Positions 33,838 through 41,000 of a stretch of 64,000 bases of DNA are shown piece after piece. The stretch's first letter is position 1; each line of letters begins with the position of its first letter. The notes beneath the pieces were generated by a model. That model was not told the origin of the DNA, searched no databases, and saw only the letters and a program-made list of their open reading frames with translations. The DNA comes from a virus, in IMG/VR virus record IMGVR_UViG_3300047499_000113, positions 176,016 to 240,015 of that record, one strand, 5' to 3'. The translations under genes were made by a program, and so were the position numbers.

Positions 33838-34128
33838 TTACGAGTCTACAGGCTTCCACTCCAGATACTGAGTGAGGCCCGCTAACCCAGGTCTGCCAGT
33901 CTCGTATTTCAATACCGCTCTGTGGACTTTGTAGGGACCCTCGATGTGCCGGCTCTTTCTAGAGTCACGCGGGTTCTTGAGCACGACACTGAATTCCACC
34001 ACGGTCCCTTGGCCAAGGAGCGGGAGTTCGCCCGCACGAAACTCCAGGTGCACGGGTAAATCCGTGAAAACGAAGATCGTTCGCACGTTCCCTCCGCCCG
34101 AAACGACTCCGGGCGTCTTCAGCACCAT
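33838..34128 (-). CDS. Hypothetical beta-rich protein
   Basis: About 96 residues; AGAAGGAG lies just before ATG and GTG candidates at 34128 and 34125. The strands TIFVFTDLPVHLEFRAGELP and TVVEFSVVLKNPR suggest a small beta sandwich. No family is recognised. Confidence 0.5.
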   Translation of the reverse strand: MVLKTPGVVSGGGNVRTIFVFTDLPVHLEFRAGELPLLGQGTVVEFSVVLKNPRDSRKSRHIEGPYKVHRAVLKYETGRPGLAGLTQYLEWKPVDS

Positions 34129-34155
34129 TGCTCCTTCTGCTTCACGATTCACCGT

Positions 34156-34494
34156 CTACGTCCGTATCTTCTGTACTTCCACCGTCTCCGTCACCGCTAG
34201 CTTCGCTACCGCCACACGCTCCTTCGGAGCTTCATCTTCCGTCGTCGTTGTTTGAGCAAGAAACTTGATCGAAGGATCAAGAAGAGAAGATCCTTTGGGG
34301 AAAGGATCTTTTTCACAAGGTTGCGGAATGGAACCGGTTGCTCGTGAAACGAGGACGTCCGTGAGCATTGGACGAACCGACTGCTTCTTGATGCAATCTT
34401 CCTGGGTCTGTGCCACCGCCCGAAGGCTAGGGACTTCTCCTCGTTGAACTGTGCTCCGAGGATCGGTCCCCACTGAGCATGTATTGTCATACAT
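34156..34494 (-). CDS. Doubtful hypothetical reading frame
   Basis: 112 residues beginning MYDNTCSVGTDPR, with a Thr/Glu-rich C-terminus (TTTTEDEAPKERVAVAK). Two perfect hairpins lie inside it (34264-34313), which is unexpected within a gene. GGGAG lies 13 bases upstream of the ATG. It may be non-coding regulatory DNA instead. Confidence 0.3.
   Translation of the reverse strand: MYDNTCSVGTDPRSTVQRGEVPSLRAVAQTQEDCIKKQSVRPMLTDVLVSRATGSIPQPCEKDPFPKGSSLLDPSIKFLAQTTTTEDEAPKERVAVAKLAVTETVEVQKIRT
34264..34313. terminator. Tandem perfect hairpins, bidirectional terminator-like
   Basis: GATCCTTT-GGGG-AAAGGATC followed by TTTTT on plus (34289-34313) is a textbook intrinsic terminator. CTTGATC-GAAG-GATCAAG (34264-34281) is a second stem, followed on minus by TTTCTTG. 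They insulate the plus operon starting at 34570 from the minus genes. Confidence 0.7.
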
Positions 34495-34555
34495 GGTCAC
34501 GGTCTTGCTCCCTGCAGCGAGGACTCTACAGCGCAGTGACGCGAGCGCGACCGAA

Positions 34556-34562
34556 GTATAAT
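34556..34562 (+). promoter_or_regulatory. Consensus -10 at head of plus-strand operon
   Basis: GTATAAT ends 7 bases before the ATG at 34570. TATAAT is the perfect sigma-70 hexamer, and transcription would start at or next to the ATG. Only a weak TGAC-containing -35 candidate is visible. Confidence 0.65.
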
Positions 34563-34569
34563 TGTCGAG

Positions 34570-35298
34570 ATGAAGAAGAACGGGCGAGGAAAGCCTCTGG
34601 ACCGGGAAGAAGTAGATCGTCACATCGACGACTGCCTCCGAAGGCTCCGGTGCGGCAAAGACGCTCCATACTTCCGCTCTCTGCTTGAGGGAATGGTTTA
34701 TCAGGGCGTAGTGCCTCTAGACCTGCTACGGAAGGTGCCCGCTCCTGCACAGGAAGCCGGCAAGACGCGCTTTGACCAGCTCTACGGGGCTGCGATGCAG
34801 CTCGTGTTCCCCGACTACAGAGAAGAGACGCTCCGGCGCTTTCTCGGTCCTGAGGCTCCCGTCACGGAGGACAAAATCTGGCGCGTCATGTTCCCCGAGA
34901 AATTCGGCATGACTCACGTGTTCATGCGCGCAGGAACTTTCCAGCAGGCGTTCGCTCTCGGATGCGACTACGCGTGTCGCGTTCACATGCGTGCGTTTGC
35001 GACGATCCCATCGGACCTCACCATTCGGGTGATGTTTGTCTCCGAGAGGGCCCTTCGTCGAATACTCGACATGCGTTGGGCGGCCAAGACTCACAAGCGA
35101 ATGCAGCTCAAGCTTGTGGGCAGGGAGTTCACGCCGCGGATGCTCAAAGGCGCGAGGCTCGCGGCGCTCGGTCATCCGGACAGCCCTATGCACTCGATAG
35201 CCAGGTACGCCGAGATGAAGGACCTCGAGAAGGTTCGAAAGTCCAAAGGACGAGTGCGTACGTCGCCGGTCGAATCGGAATCTTTTCGCAGAAAATGA
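34570..35298 (+). CDS. Hypothetical basic protein
   Basis: 242 residues, rich in Arg and Lys, with DREEVDRHIDDCLRRLRCG near the start, FPDYREETLRRFLGPEAP and an Arg-rich tail. No family is recognised. It begins the main plus-strand gene run, directly after the best -10 element in the window, so it is likely well expressed. Confidence 0.65.
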   Translation: MKKNGRGKPLDREEVDRHIDDCLRRLRCGKDAPYFRSLLEGMVYQGVVPLDLLRKVPAPAQEAGKTRFDQLYGAAMQLVFPDYREETLRRFLGPEAPVTEDKIWRVMFPEKFGMTHVFMRAGTFQQAFALGCDYACRVHMRAFATIPSDLTIRVMFVSERALRRILDMRWAAKTHKRMQLKLVGREFTPRMLKGARLAALGHPDSPMHSIARYAEMKDLEKVRKSKGRVRTSPVESESFRRK

Positions 35299-35328
35299 GA
35301 TACGTTGCCGACATGATCATGCAGCGCT

Positions 35329-35335
35329 GTACGGT
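35329..35335 (+). promoter_or_regulatory. Start-proximal -10 element for purZ-like gene
   Basis: GTACGGT ends 6 bases before the ATG at 35342. Confidence 0.5.
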
Positions 35336-35341
35336 CCCTGC

Positions 35342-36517
35342 ATGCAAGACGGCAAGTTCAACGTCATCATTGACGCTTTTTGGGGTTCATCTGGCAAGGG
35401 CAAGACCTCGACGTGGTTGGCCGACAAGTTTTCGGTCACCCGTGTGTCGTCTTCGAACTTCCCGAACGCCGGCCACACAGCCGCTTTCGAGGACGGGACG
35501 AAGTTCGTGGCTAAGGCCATCCCCACTGCCGCCATTCTCAAGAAGACTCGAGGCATGGGCGTCGAGTGCTTTCTTTCACCGGGTTCCGGTTTCGCGTGGG
35601 CGCAGCTCGTCAAGGAGTGGAAGGAAGCCGGCAAGCCGACCATCCGCATCCACGAACGAGCCAGCATCGTCACCGACGACCACGCAAAGCGAGAGCGTGA
35701 AGGCGCGGAGTCGACGATGCACATAGCGTCGACGATGCAGGGTTCGGCTGCGGCAATCGTGGACAAGGTGCTTCGCAAGGCGGACTGCCAGCTCGCGTGG
35801 AACACCGTCGACGAAGTGATGCGCGGATTCGAGGGCACGATGAGCCCCGAGTTCGCCGAGTCGGTTCGCGTACTCAAGGCCGACGCTTTCCGCGCAATGT
35901 CGCAGGGCGCGGTCCTCGACGAGGGCCACACGTGGCTGCACGAGGGCTCTCAGGGCTTCTCGCTCTCCATCGACCATGGCTCTCACTACCCGCACTGCAC
36001 GAGTCGAAACTGCACGGTGCAAGCGGCGCTCGATCACATGGCGATGCCGCCGCAGGTCCTCGGCGACGTCTATCTCAATCTGCGCACTCGACCCATACGC
36101 GTAGGGAACGTCGTGGACAATGGCATCCAGAAGGGTTACTCGGGCGATTTCTACCCGGACTGCAAGGAGATGACCTGGGAGCAGGTCGCGGCAGAGTCCG
36201 GGATGCCGGCGGAGGAAGCGAAGATCCTGGCCGAGCGCGAGCGCACAACGGTGACCAAGCGCATCCGCCGCGTCTGCAACTTCACCTTCGTGGGCCTGCG
36301 CGACGCCGTGCGCACCAACGGCGCCACGAAACTCTGCCTCAACTTCATCCAGTACGTCAACTGGGAAGACCGTGGCCTCAAGGGAGGCCGGGACGCCTTC
36401 GACAAGCTCTCGAAGAAGAGCCGCGCGTTCATCGATAGGGTCGAGGAGGCCGCGCAAGTGCCGGTCGTGCTCGTGGGAACCGGCGCGCTTCATGATGAAA
36501 TGATAACTCTCTTGTAG
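35342..36517 (+). CDS. purZ: PurZ-like adenylosuccinate synthetase homologue
   Basis: 391 residues, shorter than bacterial PurA (about 430). The P-loop region reads FWGSSGKGKTS where PurA has WGDEGKGK, so the catalytic Asp is Ser. NFPNAGHTAAF keeps the catalytic His. EGSQGFSLSIDHGSHYPHC and TVTKRIRRVCNFTFVGLRD match the IMP/GTP- and aspartate-binding regions. The Asp-to-Ser change is the feature reported for PurZ, which condenses dGMP with aspartate on the way to 2-amino-dATP. A PurA-like activity is the alternative. Confidence 0.8.
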   Translation: MQDGKFNVIIDAFWGSSGKGKTSTWLADKFSVTRVSSSNFPNAGHTAAFEDGTKFVAKAIPTAAILKKTRGMGVECFLSPGSGFAWAQLVKEWKEAGKPTIRIHERASIVTDDHAKREREGAESTMHIASTMQGSAAAIVDKVLRKADCQLAWNTVDEVMRGFEGTMSPEFAESVRVLKADAFRAMSQGAVLDEGHTWLHEGSQGFSLSIDHGSHYPHCTSRNCTVQAALDHMAMPPQVLGDVYLNLRTRPIRVGNVVDNGIQKGYSGDFYPDCKEMTWEQVAAESGMPAEEAKILAERERTTVTKRIRRVCNFTFVGLRDAVRTNGATKLCLNFIQYVNWEDRGLKGGRDAFDKLSKKSRAFIDRVEEAAQVPVVLVGTGALHDEMITLL

Positions 36518-36537
36518 CAGCGGTAATTACCGTTGCT
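36516..36537. promoter_or_regulatory. 22-bp imperfect palindrome before HNH gene
   Basis: The perfect core CGGTAATTACCG (36521-36532) has flanks AGCAG/TTGCT with one mismatch. It starts in the purZ-like stop codon and ends at the HNH ATG. It may be an operator or a weak terminator; it contains GTAATTA, close to the start-proximal -10 motif. Confidence 0.45.
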
Positions 36538-36990
36538 ATGATTCAAAAGAAGCGCCGCTGCAACGTCTGTAAGAAGAAGAAGACTCTCGATGAGTTCTAC
36601 AGGAACTCAAAATTCCCACTGGGCCGTACATATACGTGCAAGCTTTGTATGAATGAAGCGGGCACGGCGAGGTACCAGCGGAACAAGGAAGAAATCAATC
36701 GGAAGAGGCGAGAGGAAACCAGACGCCTGAAACTTGAAGTGGTCGATGGGTATGGCGGGCACTGCGAGTGCTGCGGTGAAGACCGGTGGCAGTTTCTCAA
36801 CATCGACCATCGCAATGGGGGCGGGACAGCTGAACGACGAAATGCCAAGAACAAGAATCCACTTTTCTTTTACAAACGGCTCGTCGCCGAGGGTTTCCCT
36901 AAAGAAAAGTTCCGTTTGCTCTGTTGGAATTGCAATTTGAGCATTGGTCTATACGGGTCGTGTCCACACACAGAAGAGAAAGTCGCATGA
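36538..36990 (+). CDS. Free-standing HNH homing endonuclease
   Basis: 150 residues. Zinc finger CNVCKKKKTLDEF...CKLCMNEAG, a basic linker and an HNH core (HCECCGEDRWQFLNIDHRNGGG; LLCWNCNLSIGLYGSCPH). It shares the core and the LSIG..G.CPH ending with the gene at 18777, so the two are paralogues. It lies between the purZ-like and NADAR genes and is more AT-rich than either. Confidence 0.85.
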   Translation: MIQKKRRCNVCKKKKTLDEFYRNSKFPLGRTYTCKLCMNEAGTARYQRNKEEINRKRREETRRLKLEVVDGYGGHCECCGEDRWQFLNIDHRNGGGTAERRNAKNKNPLFFYKRLVAEGFPKEKFRLLCWNCNLSIGLYGSCPHTEEKVA

Positions 36991-37572
36991 CCGACGAAGA
37001 TCTCTTCTACGATCCTGAGTCGGTCTATAACTTCAAGGTGAAGAAAGTGGCGCGCGTTCCGTCGGGTGAGAAGATGCATGACCTCGTCGTCCGAGACGGC
37101 TACGCGCTCTTTTGGGGCGAGTGGCCGTCCAACTGGACGTGGGCGCCCTTCACTCTCGACGGCGTGCGGTATAACTGCACCGAACAGCACATGATGGCAG
37201 AGAAAGCTCGGCTCTTCAAGGATGAGCAGGCTCTCCGCCACATCATGAAGGCTACGGACCCGGCGAACCAGAAACGCTATGGTCGGCAGGTAAAGGGCTT
37301 TGACGAACGTAGATGGTCGTCAGTCTGCTACGACATCGTGCTTCGTGGGAATCTCGAGAAGTATCGGCAAAACCCGGAGCTTTGCGAGAAGCTCCTGGCG
37401 ACCGGGAATCTCCATTTTGTCGAGGCTAGCCCCAAGGATAAAGTGTGGGGCATCGGTATGGACAAACATCACCCCGACGCGACAAAACCCCGGCAAATGG
37501 CTCGGCAAAAATCTGCTCGGGAAAGTGCTCGACGAAACCAGGCGTATCATCAGGCAGGAGCGTGGGTTGTGA
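36987..37572 (+). CDS. NADAR (YbiA/RibX-type) domain protein with +1 frame break
   Basis: The ATG overlaps the HNH stop. YALFWGEWPSNWTWAPFTLD, then NCTEQHMMAEKARLF and VWGIGMDKHHPDATKP, match the NADAR fold, which hydrolyses ADP-ribosyl or riboflavin-intermediate N-glycosides. The expected C-terminus (GKWLGKNLLGKVLDETRRII) is in the +1 frame; switching at the CCCC run 37488-37491 restores about 195 residues ending at 37572. Unshifted, the frame runs on into the next gene. A sequencing error or programmed +1 shift are both possible. Confidence 0.75.
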
Positions 37573-38057
37573 GCCAGCTCGTGGACTTCTACGCCGGCGC
37601 CGGCAAAGACCACGCGGGCCGCAAGATCGACGACATTTGGGCTTGGGATGAAGACAAGCTCGAGAACGTTCACGACTACATCCAGTGGCTCTTCCCGAAC
37701 AGGGCCCCGAGCCGCTTCAATCCGGAGGCTCCGCTACTGACCGACGAAGACGCACAAGCTTTCAAGGAAAGCACTTACCTGTCGTCGCGAGTTCTGCGCT
37801 CGTTCGACATGATGTGCGCGTTCTATCGCGTTGGCTCCATGCAGTGCAAGCGTGCAGGCGTGAACGAGGGCCCGCCGTACTGGTGGGACAGCTTCGCGCA
37901 TTCGCACAATTGGCTGCGGATGACCCGCATCATGCTCTGCATGACCGAGGTCGGCTACCAAGACAACGCAAAAACTTTTCTCGAGTGCATCGAGAAAGCG
38001 ACTCTTCCGGACAGCAAAACGCGGCTCTTTTGGCGAGCCGCAGCGGGCGTGAAATGA
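37569..38057 (+). CDS. OGFr_N-like domain protein
   Basis: 162 residues from a GTG overlapping the NADAR stop (GTGA). DFYAGAGKDHAGRKIDDIWA, LENVHDYIQWLFPNR and SRFNPEAPLLTDEDAQAF match the conserved region of the opioid growth factor receptor family, also found in bacteria and phages with no known activity. SFDMMCAFYRVG completes the domain. Coupling to a NADAR gene suggests a joint role. Confidence 0.75.
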   Translation: MSQLVDFYAGAGKDHAGRKIDDIWAWDEDKLENVHDYIQWLFPNRAPSRFNPEAPLLTDEDAQAFKESTYLSSRVLRSFDMMCAFYRVGSMQCKRAGVNEGPPYWWDSFAHSHNWLRMTRIMLCMTEVGYQDNAKTFLECIEKATLPDSKTRLFWRAAAGVK

Positions 38058-38191
38058 AAATTCTCAAGCGTAATCGGGTTCTTCACCAGGGCAAGACGTG
38101 CTGCGGCCACGAGTTCAAGACGCTCTATGGACTCAAGATGCACGCACGCGATAAGCACGGGTCGAGGGTCCGACTCAAACGAGTGCGATGA
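38054..38191 (+). CDS. 45-residue C2H2-like zinc-finger protein
   Basis: The ATG overlaps the previous stop. CCGHEFKTLYGLKMHARDKHG resembles a single classical zinc finger (Cys/His pair, then HxxxxH), with a basic tail RVRLKRVR suited to nucleic-acid binding. Both ends overlap neighbours by ATGA, which supports a real gene. Confidence 0.65.
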   Translation: MKILKRNRVLHQGKTCCGHEFKTLYGLKMHARDKHGSRVRLKRVR

Positions 38192-38460
38192 GCCGAGACA
38201 TGCAGAACGAGGCGCGTGTTTTTGGCGATGGGGACGTGACCATCGTCGTCAACATGACCTCGGCCAGCGCTCGCGTTTACGTGGGAACGCAGCAGGTGGG
38301 TTATCTGCAGAAGCTCAACCTATCGCTCGACCTCGAGAATCCGTCGCCGCAGCTCGAATTCGTCTTTCCGCAGTCATATGACTCCGGCGTCAACACACGC
38401 ATCGAGGAGCAGGTTCGCGCGGTTCGGCAACACGTGCCGTGGGCGAAGATTATTCGCTGA
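38188..38460 (+). CDS. Hypothetical small protein
   Basis: 90 residues, mainly beta (DVTIVVNMTSASARVYVGTQ; LSLDLENPSPQLEFVFP) with a C-terminal helix. No family is recognised. It converges on the minus gene ending at 38450. Confidence 0.6.
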   Translation: MSRDMQNEARVFGDGDVTIVVNMTSASARVYVGTQQVGYLQKLNLSLDLENPSPQLEFVFPQSYDSGVNTRIEEQVRAVRQHVPWAKIIR

Positions 38461-39019
38461 CCTGGTCCTTCTTCTTACGCTTGAGATGAATACCGATTTG
38501 GTCAGGATTCTCGATCATGTAACGGTGGCACGACGCGAAATAACCGGGAAGCGGCTGCGCTGCGTCCCTTCGCATCAGCGCTTCGAGAATCGTCATTCCT
38601 CCGGCATCTGACCAAAGCCACTCTTCCGTAATGGGCACATCCGGCTTCTGCTGGCTCCAGACGTTCCCGTAAGGGAACATCATCAAAACGTATTCCTTCT
38701 TGTCAAAGTGCGGAGAGGGGCTAGGGACGAACTCCTCCTTGCGCTTGATGGACAAGTAGACTCCCGCCGGCAGGGTTACTTGAGCTTCTGGCGTCACCGT
38801 CACCCAACGCTTGATGCTCATCCACTTTGTCTCGGGCGTCTTGAGCTTTGCTCTCTTGCGGCAAGCGAGAGAGCAGTTGTAAAGAGCGGAAGGAGATAGT
38901 CCGCTTTCCCACGGACGAAAAGACTTCGGGACTTCCCGGAAAACGTGCAGTGCAGGGAAGAACGGAATCTGGATCGCCGCGACTGCGTGCTGTACTCTCG
39001 CCAACTCTTCAGAATTCAT
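38450..39019 (-). CDS. Hypothetical protein
   Basis: 189 residues, mixed fold, with a Lys-rich C-terminus (HLKRKKKDQVSE) and SLACRKRAKLK. TAGGAG lies 9 bases before the ATG and is the reverse face of the thyX ribosome-binding site in the 17-base divergent gap. No family is recognised. Confidence 0.6.
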   Translation of the reverse strand: MNSEELARVQHAVAAIQIPFFPALHVFREVPKSFRPWESGLSPSALYNCSLACRKRAKLKTPETKWMSIKRWVTVTPEAQVTLPAGVYLSIKRKEEFVPSPSPHFDKKEYVLMMFPYGNVWSQQKPDVPITEEWLWSDAGGMTILEALMRRDAAQPLPGYFASCHRYMIENPDQIGIHLKRKKKDQVSE

Positions 39020-39036
39020 AGGGAGACACTCCTAGG

Positions 39037-40371
39037 ATGAGCGACATCAAGACAGAAGTCTTTTGCCTCACAGCCCCGGACGGCCGTCTGTTGCCACCTG
39101 CTGTACAGGCAACGGTACTCGCCAAGTATTCCCGATCGCCACTGTCGGCGCGGCAAATCGTCGCGTCGCTGACGGAGGAAGAGGCGGACAAGTTCCAGGA
39201 GAAGTGGGTCATCGGGTACAACCACTCGAGCGTCGCTGAGTTGGCTGTTTTGCCGATTTGCTTCGAGGGCGTGTCCATCGTCGCTTCCAAATTCCTGGAA
39301 TCCTTCCAAAGGCCCGGGTACTCGGAAAAGAGTACACGTTACCAGGTCTTCTCTCGCGATTCCTTCGTCACGCCACCTGGTGCGCCGGCGACAATGCAGA
39401 AGTTTGCCGCCAGGTTCTACGACGCGTACGAAAGCCTGTATCCGAAGGTCCTGCAGCGTGTGGCCAAGCTCACCGGCAAGGACCCGGAAGACCGATTGGT
39501 CAAGGCTCGAACATTCGACAACGTCAGGTATCTGCTGCCCGCCGGGACCGGCACGAACCTAGCCTGGGTCGGCAATGCGAGAGACGCTCGCTACCTCATT
39601 TCCGCAGCTCGAGGTCACACCAACCCCGAGATCCGGATGCTCGGCGATATGGCAGCGAAAGCCGTGGCAGAGATGTGCCCGGTGTTCGTGCAGAAGGCCG
39701 ATGCGGACTCATTCGAACCGCCGATTCGGAGCCTCGGCAATCTCAGCCCGAAGTTCGACTTCTCCAACCCGAACTGGTACGTCGACTTGCATCGCAAGCA
39801 TCTATTGCCAGACTCGGCGCTCGTGCAGAAGTCCTTCGAGGCAGCGATAGCTGACCGCCACGGCATGAGTTGGTCTGCTTTCTCGAAGCTCATGGAGTCC
39901 CGTGGACCCCGAGCGGTACCCAGGGTGTTCCGCACAATCCAGCTCTCGTTCGACATCATGATGGACTACGGAGCGTATCGCGACCTGCAGCGGCACCGCA
40001 GGTGTGAGCAATACGCCGAGCCCCTGCACCCCAACTACGGATTCCTCGTCCCGGACGACATTCTCGGGACCGAACTCGAGCAGGAGTACCGGGCGGCAAT
40101 GCAAGCGGCCCACGCGTACGACGACGAAGCGGTCGTGCACGACCCCGACCTGATGCAGTACATGGTTCCACTCGGATACCTGCACCGGTCGGTCTTCGAC
40201 ATGGACGCTCAGGAGGTTTATTACCTGTCCGAGTTGAGGACGCAGCCTCAAGGCCACATCTCGTACCGGCGAGTGGCGTACGAACTGAGTCGTGTGGCGG
40301 CGGCCAGGCTCCCTCAGGTCTTCCAGTGGTGCCGGGCCATCAAGCCGGAGGCAATCGGCGAACACAAGTGA
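39037..40371 (+). CDS. thyX: Two-domain FAD-dependent thymidylate synthase (ThyX type)
   Basis: 444 residues, about twice a single ThyX. The first half has HNSSVAEL-like YNHSSVAELAV and FQRPGYSEKSTRYQ; the second has YRDLQRHRRCEQYAEPLHPN, matching the RHRxxSxxxxSxR signature but without its serines. The NEKSxRY and RHR parts of the active site thus sit in different halves, as in other long ThyX proteins. It makes dTMP (or possibly a modified pyrimidine) with flavin. Confidence 0.8.
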   Translation: MSDIKTEVFCLTAPDGRLLPPAVQATVLAKYSRSPLSARQIVASLTEEEADKFQEKWVIGYNHSSVAELAVLPICFEGVSIVASKFLESFQRPGYSEKSTRYQVFSRDSFVTPPGAPATMQKFAARFYDAYESLYPKVLQRVAKLTGKDPEDRLVKARTFDNVRYLLPAGTGTNLAWVGNARDARYLISAARGHTNPEIRMLGDMAAKAVAEMCPVFVQKADADSFEPPIRSLGNLSPKFDFSNPNWYVDLHRKHLLPDSALVQKSFEAAIADRHGMSWSAFSKLMESRGPRAVPRVFRTIQLSFDIMMDYGAYRDLQRHRRCEQYAEPLHPNYGFLVPDDILGTELEQEYRAAMQAAHAYDDEAVVHDPDLMQYMVPLGYLHRSVFDMDAQEVYYLSELRTQPQGHISYRRVAYELSRVAAARLPQVFQWCRAIKPEAIGEHK

Positions 40372-40640
40372 CTGTTCTGAAGATAGTCGAGCTGTTGGCG
40401 AAGATGGATCCGGACCGCAGAGATGCGGTCCGAGATGCCATACGCGGGCGTGTGCGCTCCGCTGTACAACAAGAAGTGCTCGACAAGATCTCCGAGGCTA
40501 TCGAGGCGGCCGGTCAAGCCGGCATGACGGACGAAGAGATCATGGAGTTCGTCCGCAAGACGCTGCGCAAGTTCGCTCAGAAACGAACGGTTGCGAATGC
40601 GCTCAAGTACCGCCGCCACCCTTCGGGTGGATCAAATTGA
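40368..40640 (+). CDS. Hypothetical helical protein
   Basis: 90 residues from a GTG overlapping the thyX stop (GTGA). It is helical throughout (VLKIVELLAKMDPDRRDAV; DEEIMEFVRKTLRKFAQK) with a basic C-terminus. It is likely co-translated with ThyX. No family is recognised. Confidence 0.6.
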   Translation: MTVLKIVELLAKMDPDRRDAVRDAIRGRVRSAVQQEVLDKISEAIEAAGQAGMTDEEIMEFVRKTLRKFAQKRTVANALKYRRHPSGGSN

Positions 40641-40962
40641 TGTTGAATGGCACCGTCTCGCGTGGGTGCTTGATCGGCTGAGAGAACACCTTCACGAGAT
40701 CGATCTTCAACCGATTGTTTTCTTCATCCCAGCTCGGCACCTCGGCGAGAGTCAGACACGGCCCGTCCTTCTCCATCCGTTCGCGGGACTCGGCGCTCAG
40801 GATGTGAGGCTTGACTGGAGTCCGGCCATAGCCGCCGACGATTTGGCAGGTCACAACCCGTTTGAGAGCAGGGCGAGGCTGCATTGGACTCGCACCTTTC
40901 CTGGGGCAGGTTGCGGCGACTTTGCACTTGTCGCACGTCATCGGGAGCTTTCGAACTTCCAT
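40603..40962 (-). CDS. Hypothetical protein with CxxC motif
   Basis: 119 residues. MTCDKCKVAATCPRKG near the start supplies three cysteines. The rest is mixed with a C-terminal GGGG. It overlaps the plus gene at its 3' end by 38 bases. A GTATCGT element precedes its ATG by 5 bases. Confidence 0.6.
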   Translation of the reverse strand: MEVRKLPMTCDKCKVAATCPRKGASPMQPRPALKRVVTCQIVGGYGRTPVKPHILSAESRERMEKDGPCLTLAEVPSWDEENNRLKIDLVKVFSQPIKHPRETVPFNINLIHPKGGGGT

Positions 40963-40967
40963 GATGA

Positions 40968-40974
40968 ACGATAC
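40968..40974 (-). promoter_or_regulatory. Start-proximal -10 element
   Basis: GTATCGT ends 5 bases before the ATG at 40962, in the 38-base divergent gap facing the PAS gene. Confidence 0.5.
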
Positions 40975-41000
40975 AGCTTTAGTTACTTCGCCTTGACGAG

